Part shown: positions 19,101 to 26,554 of the stretch, piece after piece
How positions within the stretch are numbered: position 1 is the stretch's first letter
How the letters are laid out: each line of letters opens with the position of its first letter
NCBI GenBank assembly: GCA_011364925.1
Contig: RDOA01000017.1
Location: 1-64,000 of the forward strand
DNA length: 64,000 bases
Source of the DNA: Promethearchaeota archaeon
GTDB lineage: Archaea; Asgardarchaeota; Lokiarchaeia; Sigyniarchaeales; SOKP01
Reading direction: 5' to 3'
Program-made: the position numbers and the translations under genes
The notes under the pieces: generated by a model
What the model was told of the DNA's origin: nothing
Databases searched by the model: none
The model's input: only the letters and a program-made list of their open reading frames with translations

Positions 19101-20536
19101 ATTTCTGCATTAGGAACAATACGACCATCAACATCCCGAGCTGTAATAGTCAATTCAGATTTCCTTGCTTGTACTTCGTGAATTGAAGCACTTAGAGTGT
19201 AATCAAATCCAATGTCATCTACTTGGAAAAAAGCTGATTTTTCCTTATAGGTTTGATCAGATTCATCTCCCCACACTCCTATTTCGAAAAATATTTCCTT
19301 CCCCATATAACTACTAACATTAATGTAAATATAACCTGTTAGGTCCCCGTCAGCACCTCCACCGGAAGAATCCGAAACCGTGTCTACTGTGGAAGAATGA
19401 TCGGGAAAATCAAAAAGATCAGTAGGATCATCCCATTTTCTTGCAGGAACATTATAGTATGCGTCTCCATCGTAACTTTCTGCGTAATTTTGGAAAGTCG
19501 GACTTATATCGGCATCATCGTGGTTATCTGGGTTTGTATCGTAATGAGAACTTGATCCATTTAAAATTCTTATAAAATAACCATCCTTATGAATAGAATC
19601 TGGATTTACATTTTTAGGTCTCTCAAATCTGTAGGTTCTAATGTTCCTATATACCCTCAGGAAAATATCTCCACCTTCAACTATTGGAACGGTAAATGGA
19701 TAAGAAAATAGGGTTCCAGCGTAATCATGAACAGCTGGGTCTCCTAAGATATCGTTTTTCGCACCCCATTTATATGCATACTCCCCTTGTGCAACTCTTT
19801 CTGCTCCCGTCGGATTATTAATCAATCTGTTTTCAAAATACTCGTAGCTAGTTGCTGAACTATTAGATGGATTAGGACTCGGATTGCTCTTACCCTTTAT
19901 TGTGTCAACAGGATTGTGCGAGAAAGTCCATCCGTAAGGTACAAATTTGGTATCAGAGCTATAATCTAATTCGAAATTACCATTTTTTACCCACCCAAAA
20001 CTATCACTAGGATCGTCAGCTTCGTTATTTGCTGCTCCTATATTTCCAAAATACATATATGTATCGAGTTCGAAAGTATTTTGAGATACATTGGTGTTAA
20101 AAAACACTGTAGCATAGTTAATGGAAGGATAGTCTTTCACTACGTAATATTTTCGTAAAATTCCGTTCTCTACAATTCTTATATCGTCTAAATCTGACTG
20201 CATCTTACCTGTTTGGACTAATTCATTATAGTTAAACGAAACGCTTATTCCAAAATCTTGGAAGTTATAGGAATAAGGATTTGATACATTAATTAGCATT
20301 CTATAGTCAAAAGAGTTATCCCACCAAGGAGCCTCACCAAAGATACTCAATCGTGGAACTGCAGGAAGCTCATTGTTGAATTCAGTTCCTTTATAGTCAT
20401 CTATGAGTGCTGCGTCTTGTGTTTGGTTTGTTGAAAATAATGCTGGACTTATATAGATACTCGATATAACTAAAATCGAAAAGATAAGTGCTCGTTTGCA
20501 ATATTTTGTTCTTGTCAGTTTTATCAACTTTTCCAT
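16124..20536 (-). CDS. Giant cell-surface protein: signal peptide, DUF2341-like domain, Ig/CNA-B-like modules, one C-terminal TM and a basic cytoplasmic tail
   Basis: 1470 aa; 'WWDNSFDYRMLINVSNPYSYNFQDFGISVSFNYNELVQTGKMQSDLDDIRIVENG' DUF2341-type; 'ITARDVDGRIVPNAEIFLLNE'; TM 'FYFILIAAAIVGVVGAVVTYRVV'. Confidence 0.85.
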   Translation of the reverse strand: MEKLIKLTRTKYCKRALIFSILVISSIYISPALFSTNQTQDAALIDDYKGTEFNNELPAVPRLSIFGEAPWWDNSFDYRMLINVSNPYSYNFQDFGISVSFNYNELVQTGKMQSDLDDIRIVENGILRKYYVVKDYPSINYATVFFNTNVSQNTFELDTYMYFGNIGAANNEADDPSDSFGWVKNGNFELDYSSDTKFVPYGWTFSHNPVDTIKGKSNPSPNPSNSSATSYEYFENRLINNPTGAERVAQGEYAYKWGAKNDILGDPAVHDYAGTLFSYPFTVPIVEGGDIFLRVYRNIRTYRFERPKNVNPDSIHKDGYFIRILNGSSSHYDTNPDNHDDADISPTFQNYAESYDGDAYYNVPARKWDDPTDLFDFPDHSSTVDTVSDSSGGGADGDLTGYIYINVSSYMGKEIFFEIGVWGDESDQTYKEKSAFFQVDDIGFDYTLSASIHEVQARKSELTITARDVDGRIVPNAEIFLLNESAKGTPGYVVDSGYTSALSGSITFSDLLNGEYNITANYTLGAREELVGNTVKILNGTSYSYDFTLNLWTIDFEVIDWEGIPLSYGYIEVNESYGGALLNTLTLDSNGKATFRWLNTTEYYFRVYYENEDYSNSPFLLNESYITRKEYNNVKAQTHVDLVDSSNVAPPTAEKYIVQETYYTGGSKTDFGNKKIIKANITLTSMNDQLVNVSIYYIDKNNSTGTGTENLLYFENGYGFNEDNDFIEIDIPKVQNSKLQSEKFEVYGLYIEINGVNDTACNGVITVDLIETCNVLNRTHLSRLNIRVININELFPGGAPVDAVVKVFDNQTGQSITNLISDSGRNGYSFGQINDIPFWFFKDRVYNFSINIVNITNADFNVTLLSPDNQWKPTDNAGVQFYNYTLLGAATITFNIIFTQQLNITSYDTAFSNSSGTLEAFWGEDLTYSAIFQYTINNGNTWQPITNPSATCTLYIREIGTTIDFKTKIMGAGSGLGNFTITFNSNELSAGGTFKLYSIRIEGLYPGYPEPNAVNFVVKVKSIPTDMSAHDHVTRAEVMDKTFTAHFNELLSVSMKYYIEGSGTPLEDAILTYRWIGLAPIEIESDVLDSTYFTFTINTSDALSTGLKIMSITASYENYSTLTNFLIYINILEREAEINGENKLLILTRQVNVTDSENFVFSYTDVNTHEILGDLTVASYVWYQVYENRTIIPGRDGSGSLTQNMDLTYTLDFKTEHKPVGSYLLYVTLHKENYEIKSALVDLKIVLREFNAEVDIENIAGTQVNVVQGEDVNIVIRLIDSSTGGDPLPPLENAMVYLSIGESNYNFDEISPGTYSLVFDTENIEAFFAPKLLAGVIYITKDNYTTQQVGVNINVQMEELFPGMPTFYFILIAAAIVGVVGAVVTYRVVQQARIPKFVKKVRKVKGLIKSKKPISEGITTRTKEEMMVKLYGDDWRELELSLEQSLGIPDSKLKPSSLKETEKEIGGERD

Positions 20537-20730
20537 AAATTTAATAATTTTTTTTTGATAAATTAAATATCTTACCTAATTAGTCAAAGAAAAATTATTT
20601 AAATGCAAACTAATCAGAAAATTTAAAAACAAATTTCTTGAGTTTCCAACTTCTTAAATCCTTAGCTCTAGATTTTTTAAGCTGTAAAAAAGAGTAAATG
20701 GAAGTGTTGCTATATTTCGTTAAAAAATGA

Positions 20731-21765
20731 TTACAAATTAACTAAACAATATTCCACAAATTTCATCGGCTCTAAAGCGCAACCGCTTGAATCAAGTCCA
20801 CCTAATTGTGTTATTAAATCTTCCTCGATGGAGTTACCTTGAAGCCAGAGGTCTTTCAACATCATCAGCGATTCCAATCCCCTGATTTGTCTTATTTTGT
20901 TATTTCCTAAATCTAACGTTTCTAAATTCTGCAGCGTCTCGAGACCTTTTATCGTGGAAATACTGTTTCCCGAGAGAAAAAGCTTGTTAAGGTTTGTTAA
21001 AGAATACAATCCACCGATTTCTGTAATATTATTGTCTTTTAAGTTTAACACGTGTAAATTTGTACATTTATCTAAGTGTTCTATTTTTTCTATTTTGTTT
21101 GCAGTAATCCATAAAGTTTCTAATTGAGTAAGTTTGTCCAATCCATTGACTTCTTTAATGTTATTGTCATTTAGATAAATTTCAGATAGATTTTCTAAAT
21201 GATCAAGACCTTGTATTTCAGATATTTGATTCCCTGCGAGATTTAAAACCTTCAAATTTTTTAAATGCGTAAGACCATTGACCTTCGAAAGCTGATTTCC
21301 GGCTAACCATAAGACTTCTAGATTCTGTAAAGCATCTAGTCCTTCTATTTCCGTAATCAGATTCCACGACAAATCTAACTTTTGAAGAGATTTTAATGAA
21401 TCAAACCCACTTAATCTAAGAATCTGGTTTCCTCTCAGGTATAATTCTTTCAATTCAGAGAGATGATCTAACCCACTTATCTCTCCAATTTGGTTGGATG
21501 CTAAATGCAGAATTTCTAATTTAGAGAGATTTTCTAGTCCCGAAATCTCAGTTAGGTTATTACTTCCACAATTTAGGACTTCTAGATTTTTAAGTTTCTC
21601 TAATCCGTGTAATTCGGTGATCTCGTTCGAACTAAGCTCTAAGTGCCTGATATCAAGTTTGTCTAAACCTTTAATTTCAGAAATATCTTGAATTTCCAAA
21701 AGACCAAGGTCTAAAAAGCCATCTTTAACTTCATACTTTATCTCCTTGTATTCTACTGCTCGCAT
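20731..21765 (-). CDS. SDS22/internalin-like leucine-rich repeat protein
   Basis: About 12-13 consecutive 22-aa repeats, e.g. LEVLNCGSNNLTEISGLENLSK. Confidence 0.95.
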   Translation of the reverse strand: MRAVEYKEIKYEVKDGFLDLGLLEIQDISEIKGLDKLDIRHLELSSNEITELHGLEKLKNLEVLNCGSNNLTEISGLENLSKLEILHLASNQIGEISGLDHLSELKELYLRGNQILRLSGFDSLKSLQKLDLSWNLITEIEGLDALQNLEVLWLAGNQLSKVNGLTHLKNLKVLNLAGNQISEIQGLDHLENLSEIYLNDNNIKEVNGLDKLTQLETLWITANKIEKIEHLDKCTNLHVLNLKDNNITEIGGLYSLTNLNKLFLSGNSISTIKGLETLQNLETLDLGNNKIRQIRGLESLMMLKDLWLQGNSIEEDLITQLGGLDSSGCALEPMKFVEYCLVNL

Positions 21766-21945
21766 ATACTTCGCTTTAGGTAAAATTTTAATAGCAAATT
21801 AATAGGTGGCTTTGTGGATTATTATAACTTATTTTAAATAAATAGTTTTACATTATATTCATTAATTATTGCGATATCTCTCAAATATAGGGAATACCTA
21901 TTTCTTATAACTACAATTTTTAAAACTCATCTTAGGTTGTATTAT

Positions 21946-22065
21946 ATGATAAGAATGATATACTGCTTAAACTGTAGATCGATTAAACAAGGCTCAAAAG
22001 AAGGCTACTTTTTCTGTCATGTTTGCAATAAAGTAACCTACTTTTTTCCACTACAATTCAAGTGA
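21946..22065 (+). CDS. 39-aa zinc-ribbon microprotein (not in ORF track)
   Basis: Direct translation: MIRMIYCLNCRSIKQGSKEGYFFCHVCNKVTYFFPLQFK*; two CxxC knuckles. Confidence 0.6.
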   Translation: MIRMIYCLNCRSIKQGSKEGYFFCHVCNKVTYFFPLQFK

Positions 22066-22203
22066 TAAAACGCTTAATGATAGACTAAAATGATTTTCCC
22101 TCTTAAGAATGAGCTACGCATAAAAAATTTAGATGCGTATCGACGACCTTGCTAGGGTTAGAGGGGAGTTACTTTCTTTTTCGATTCAAAATTCGTCTTT
22201 AAT

Positions 22204-23166
22204 TTATCTTAAATAGGATTCAATGTTTTCATCCATAATGCTTATCTCGTTAATAACTTTAGAAAACTCTTGAGAAGAAACGCCCTTAATATAGACTAAT
22301 TTGTTGGATAAATCATAATACTTCTTGTATACACCTTCAGGAGCAAAACCTTTCAACTTTGAACTGAAAGAATATAAGTTCGTATAGATCTCTTTATAAT
22401 CTCCTGTCAATAAATCACCTTCTCCGAGTTTATTCAGTGAAATTTTTAACGCATCCTGAATCCTCCTTAAATAAAAATTCAAGCGTAATTTTTGATCTTT
22501 AATCTCATTGACTAGTTTTTTTGCCATATTTTGGTATACTATAAAAACTTGCTCATCTTCTAACTTATCTGAAAGCTCTAAGACTTGTTTGCATAGAGAT
22601 AACTTACTTATCACATTTTTCTCGTTTTGAATTTTATTAACCAGATTTATTCTATCGTTTTCTAGTTCCTTTCTTTGCAATCTTATCTTTTCCGAAAATT
22701 TTCCTCGTTGTTCCCATACAGATTTTAAAAAATCTTTCTGTTTTTCTTCTAAGGCTTTAGTATCCAACACTTTTCTATGCGTAAGAGCTATCGTGTTAAT
22801 TTCTTTATCAAAACTTTCAAATTTCTCTGTTTTAATAAAGTCCACTGAGAACAAATCTTTATACTTCAAAACTAGTTCTTTAAAATCTGAACTCAACTTT
22901 TGAATTTCTTTTTTATCGCCTTTTTCAGCAATTATAACCATATCGATGTTAACCTCAATTATCCGTATTACAGAAGCTATTAACTTTCCAAGTCCAATTG
23001 TTTTTAATTCCTCTCTTGTATCCTCTGCGACTTTGGAAATAAAGATCTTTAAAGCTGAAAAGAAGGAACCAAACAAATCCATTTGAGAATCAATATTCGG
23101 TTGAAATTCTTTTTCATAGAGTAATTCTCCAGATTCCATTTGATATAAAAATAAGAAATAAAGCAT
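22204..23166 (-). CDS. Longin/roadblock-like N-terminal domain with helical C-terminal region
   Basis: 'MLYFLFLYQMESGELLYEKEFQPNIDSQ...NIDMVIIAEKGDKKEIQKLSSDFKELVLKYKD', same layout as the GTPase N-terminus at 13884. Confidence 0.6.
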   Translation of the reverse strand: MLYFLFLYQMESGELLYEKEFQPNIDSQMDLFGSFFSALKIFISKVAEDTREELKTIGLGKLIASVIRIIEVNIDMVIIAEKGDKKEIQKLSSDFKELVLKYKDLFSVDFIKTEKFESFDKEINTIALTHRKVLDTKALEEKQKDFLKSVWEQRGKFSEKIRLQRKELENDRINLVNKIQNEKNVISKLSLCKQVLELSDKLEDEQVFIVYQNMAKKLVNEIKDQKLRLNFYLRRIQDALKISLNKLGEGDLLTGDYKEIYTNLYSFSSKLKGFAPEGVYKKYYDLSNKLVYIKGVSSQEFSKVINEISIMDENIESYLR

Positions 23167-23378
23167 CTATCCACCGATTGAAGTAATATGGGATTTGTTG
23201 ATCATAAATTTTATTTTTCCAAAAGTTAAATGATAATATAGTTCTGTCCCTATTTAAAAGGTTCCATCAACTAGACAAATTTGTTAAGTGTTTCACTAGA
23301 TTTTCCATAACTTTGCCAAAAACCTTATATTTATAGATTAATAGAGCTTAATTAACAGATATTAAGATTTAAGAGGGT

Positions 23379-24245
23379 TTGAAAACGGTAAGTTCTGACG
23401 AAGAAATCCAAGATGATCTAGAAGAAAAGATTGCTAAAGAAAAATTGTTAGGATTAACGAACATCAAGACTTCAGTAATTAACGGAATTGTCACTATTGA
23501 AGGGAGCATTATTTCGTTTTGGCAGAAAGCAAGAATCCTAACTATTACAAAAACAGTCGAAGGCGTAAAAGGCATTGTCAATAAACTAAAGATAAATCCT
23601 AGATCAGAGGTCATTAAAGATTTAATGAGTGAAGATCTCACTAACGAACGGTTACGCCACATCGTTGACGCGCATCTGTCTAAGATCGAATGTTACTTTG
23701 GACTCGTAGGAGTTTTGTCTGCCATTGTTTTTATAGTATTTTCTGCTCTCGTTACACCAGGATATAATCCTCTTGTGGACACAGTAAGTTCTTTAGGAAC
23801 TGGTATCGCAAAAACCCTGTTCAGCATTGGATTTGTTTCAAGCGGTAGTCTTACTATTCCTTTCATTCTCTACCTTGAGAAAACTTTAGTAGGAATAAAC
23901 GAATTTGTGCGAAGAATTGCTACAACCGTGGCAGTTATTAGCGCTGTAAGCGTTGCTTTGGTTGGAATCTTACCTGATCCGGATTATATTAATGTGTTTT
24001 TGGCTTTTCATGGAACTGTTGCTTTTAACGCGTTTTTTGGTTCAACTGCTACCATTATTCTCTACAGCTATTTAATGATGAAAAGCAAAGAATACAAAAT
24101 CTATCACATTCTACTAGGCTACGCAACAGGGATAGAGTTACTTCTACTCTTGATAATCTTCTTCAATCCATTAGTAGAATGGATTTTAACAATAAATATC
24201 ATGCTTTGGATACTTATAACATCTATAAAACTTATACTCAGCTAA
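23379..24245 (+). CDS. BON-domain plus polytopic membrane protein (DUF998-like)
   Basis: 'IKTSVINGIVTIEGSIISFWQKARILTITKTVEGVKGIVNKLKI' BON pattern followed by about 6 TM helices; non-ATG (TTG) start. Confidence 0.7.
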   Translation: MKTVSSDEEIQDDLEEKIAKEKLLGLTNIKTSVINGIVTIEGSIISFWQKARILTITKTVEGVKGIVNKLKINPRSEVIKDLMSEDLTNERLRHIVDAHLSKIECYFGLVGVLSAIVFIVFSALVTPGYNPLVDTVSSLGTGIAKTLFSIGFVSSGSLTIPFILYLEKTLVGINEFVRRIATTVAVISAVSVALVGILPDPDYINVFLAFHGTVAFNAFFGSTATIILYSYLMMKSKEYKIYHILLGYATGIELLLLLIIFFNPLVEWILTINIMLWILITSIKLILS

Positions 24246-24297
24246 AAATAACCAAGAATCATTAAAAATTTAAGCAAATCCTTCTTTTTTTATTCCT

Positions 24298-25005
24298 ATG
24301 ACTGAAGCATTATACATGAAAGATTCCTACTTAAAACAATGGGACGCTCAAGTCGTTTCTGTGAAGGACGACAAATATATTGTCCTAGATAAAACCGCGT
24401 TCTACCCTAAAGGAGGAGGTCAACCATGGGACGAGGGCTATATCGTTAAAAACGGCGAAAAATTCAATGTTGTCTATGTAGGAAAGTTCTCGGGCGAAAT
24501 AAGTCACGAAGTAGATAAACCTGGATTAAAAGAAGGGGATACTGTGTCGTGCGAACTCGATTGGGATCGGCGATATACCTACATGCGATACCATACAGCT
24601 TGTCATCTCGTCTCAAATATCCTATATCGACGAGCTAACGCGAAAATCACGGGCAATCAAATTGAATTAGATAAAGCTCGAATGGATTTCTCTATGGAAG
24701 ATTACTCACCAGAAAAGTTGCAGGCATTTGTAGACGAATCAAACGAAATCATTAAAACAAACCTTCCAGTTACAATTGATACAATGTCTCGAGCAGCAGT
24801 CTTAGAAGAACCCGAACTCGCACGATTAGCTATGGGGTTACCTAAAAATTTACAAGAGTTCCGCATAGTAAAGATTGGCGATATCGATAAACAGGTCGAC
24901 GGTGGAACCCATATTAACAATCTTAACGAGATTGGGGAAATTGAGATGACCAAAACGGTAAACAAAGGTAAGAATAATAGGAGATTGTATTTCGTTATTA
25001 AATAA
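24298..25005 (+). CDS. alaX: Alanyl-tRNA editing protein (AlaX family)
   Basis: 'KTAFYPKGGGQPWDEG', HxxxH 'RYHTACHLVSNIL', 'VDGGTHINNLNEIGEI'. Confidence 0.9.
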   Translation: MTEALYMKDSYLKQWDAQVVSVKDDKYIVLDKTAFYPKGGGQPWDEGYIVKNGEKFNVVYVGKFSGEISHEVDKPGLKEGDTVSCELDWDRRYTYMRYHTACHLVSNILYRRANAKITGNQIELDKARMDFSMEDYSPEKLQAFVDESNEIIKTNLPVTIDTMSRAAVLEEPELARLAMGLPKNLQEFRIVKIGDIDKQVDGGTHINNLNEIGEIEMTKTVNKGKNNRRLYFVIK

Positions 25006-25050
25006 TTACAAGAATATTCTTTTTCTCTACTTCTGATTTTGAATTTTTTA

Positions 25051-25103
25051 GTTCCATTGCGATTCGGAACTCCCACGGAGGTTTCGTAATAAAAACTATA
25101 AAT
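25051..25103 (+). promoter_or_regulatory. Operator (GTTCC-N10-GGAAC-N10-GTTTC) plus TATA box, cassette copy A
   Basis: GTTCC 25051-25055, GGAAC 25066-25070, GTTTC 25081-25085, ACTATAAA 25096-25103; same spacings in copies B and C. Confidence 0.8.
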
Positions 25104-25125
25104 GGAACTGAAACATCATTTTATT

Positions 25126-25146
25126 TGATTTTCCATTTGAAAATCA
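25126..25146 (+). other. 5' leader stem-loop of cassette A
   Basis: TGATTTT-CCATTTG-AAAATCA, perfect 7-bp stem about 23 nt after the TATA box. Confidence 0.6.
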
Positions 25147-25177
25147 CATGAAAATTTAACAAAAAGAATTGAGAAAA

Positions 25178-25972
25178 ATGAAAAATTCAAAAAAAACCCA
25201 GCTATTAATTGTATCCGTTGTAGGAATCCTTTTGTTTAGCTTTCTTCCAACAGTACAAGGCTACGGTCGAAGAAGAACTAATATAAATATTCGACCTATC
25301 GAAGATTGGCTTGATAATAATCCATATGGTGCTGGAGCGTATTATATGACAGGATATGTAGGGAGTGATACAAACGATCATTATTACTGGACATGGTTTT
25401 TCGCAGTTACAGAGTTGTTTGAGGGTGAGGCATTTGAATATAGCGGTTATGTCAAGGAAAAAGTTTTGCTCGACGGAGCTATAGAGATTACCGTGAACTT
25501 GTATGTAAAAGATATGGCTGTAGAGTTATACGACAATAACGCTCCTGGTGATCCTATATGGACTTTTGATTACATGGGGCAAATAGTTTTCCAAGGCAGA
25601 ATCGATTACTATTTTCAAATAAAATTTACCCTTGACGCTGAATACGATGGTTACGCACCATTTGATATTGAACCTGGAACAAGAGAAGCAGGCTGTGCTC
25701 TCCCCTCTTCTGAGGCGATAATAGATATACCTGAACAGATGGGGATTCATTTAGAATCAATATTACTAATTGCAACAGGTGAAGGAAACACATTGATGCC
25801 AGGTTGGTATTGGTGGATGTACGATCCAGAAGATCCTACTACATTACCAGTACCAGATGGAGGAACCGCGAAATTATTCATGTTTCACTATGCTCACTTT
25901 GGACCAGATAATCCTTTAGTTTGGCCTTATGGATCATCAGGATTCAAGTTTGCCATAGTTAATCTTTACTAA
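25178..25972 (+). CDS. Secreted protein, aromatic-rich, unknown family
   Basis: Signal peptide 'MKNSKKTQLLIVSVVGILLFSFLPTVQG'; ATG 25178 preferred over TTG 25169. Confidence 0.8.
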   Translation: MKNSKKTQLLIVSVVGILLFSFLPTVQGYGRRRTNINIRPIEDWLDNNPYGAGAYYMTGYVGSDTNDHYYWTWFFAVTELFEGEAFEYSGYVKEKVLLDGAIEITVNLYVKDMAVELYDNNAPGDPIWTFDYMGQIVFQGRIDYYFQIKFTLDAEYDGYAPFDIEPGTREAGCALPSSEAIIDIPEQMGIHLESILLIATGEGNTLMPGWYWWMYDPEDPTTLPVPDGGTAKLFMFHYAHFGPDNPLVWPYGSSGFKFAIVNLY

Positions 25973-26040
25973 TAGGAGAGCGGAATAGGTAATAATTAGG
26001 AGAGATAATTTCATCGAGGGTCGAAATCTTTAATCAGCAT

Positions 26041-26110
26041 ATAGAACTGGAGAGAAAGCGGTTCGAATATAGCCTAACCGAAAAAATCTTCCTTTTCTAT
26101 ATTTTTTTTT
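26041..26110 (+). terminator. Structured 3' hairpin plus T-tract, cassette A
   Basis: ATAGAA-CT-GGA (26041-26051) pairs with TCC-TT-TTCTAT (26090-26100); inner CGGTT 26059-26063 / AACCG 26076-26080; T-rich tract follows. Confidence 0.65.
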
Positions 26111-26162
26111 TTACTTCATAACTATTATCCTGAACCTCTAGAAAGTGTTTTCACTCGTCATA

Positions 26163-26215
26163 GTTCCAATGTGATTCGGAACTTCCATGAATGTTCCAAA
26201 ATAAAAACTATATAT
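26163..26215 (+). promoter_or_regulatory. Operator (GTTCC-N10-GGAAC-N10-GTTCC) plus TATA box, cassette copy B
   Basis: GTTCC 26163-26167, GGAAC 26178-26182, GTTCC 26193-26197, ACTATATA 26208-26215. Confidence 0.8.
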
Positions 26216-26237
26216 GGAATTGAATCGTATATTTCTA

Positions 26238-26450
26238 GTGATTTTCCATTTTGAAATCACACGAGAATTTAACAATAAGAACTAAGAAAAAAGGTTTATC
26301 ACGGTAATTCACTCGGCAAAATATTTAATAAGTAAGGAGAGAAAATTTCAAAGAGGGTTGAAATCTTTTATCCGTATATAGAACTGGAGGCTGGAGGGAT
26401 TTGCGATGGCCTAGTCCGCACTTAACCTCCTTTTCTATATATCTTTTTTC
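26238..26450 (+). ncRNA. Predicted ORF-less transcript of cassette B (ncRNA or remnant of a deleted secreted-protein gene)
   Basis: 5' stem GTGATTT 26238-26244 / AAATCAC 26254-26260; 3' stem ATATAGAA-CT-GGAGG (26376-26390) / CCTCC-TT-TTCTATAT (26426-26440); no substantial ORF between. Confidence 0.5.
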
Positions 26451-26554
26451 TTATTCTTGTTAATTCTCACTACCACCACAAATATTAAATAGAAAATCGA
26501 TCTAATCTGATCATTAATCCAATTTTTATGCTATATTTTTAGAATAAAGAGATT

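Noticed and set aside
22115-22139. TACGCAT...ATGCGTA inverted repeat with 11-nt loop
   Set aside because: Single copy 7-bp stem without T-tract or conserved context; too weak to call a terminator or operator.
22066-22203. Non-coding RNA candidate between the zinc-ribbon ORF and the longin-like gene
   Set aside because: Apart from one short hairpin there is no repeat, promoter or conserved structure visible.
24702-25076. 124-aa minus-strand ORF
   Set aside because: Mostly antisense to alaX and extends into cassette A promoter; no motif.
26055-26082. GGTTCGAATAT string resembling a tRNA T-loop
   Set aside because: No acceptor, D or anticodon arms fold around it; it lies inside the inner stem-loop of the cassette A 3' structure.
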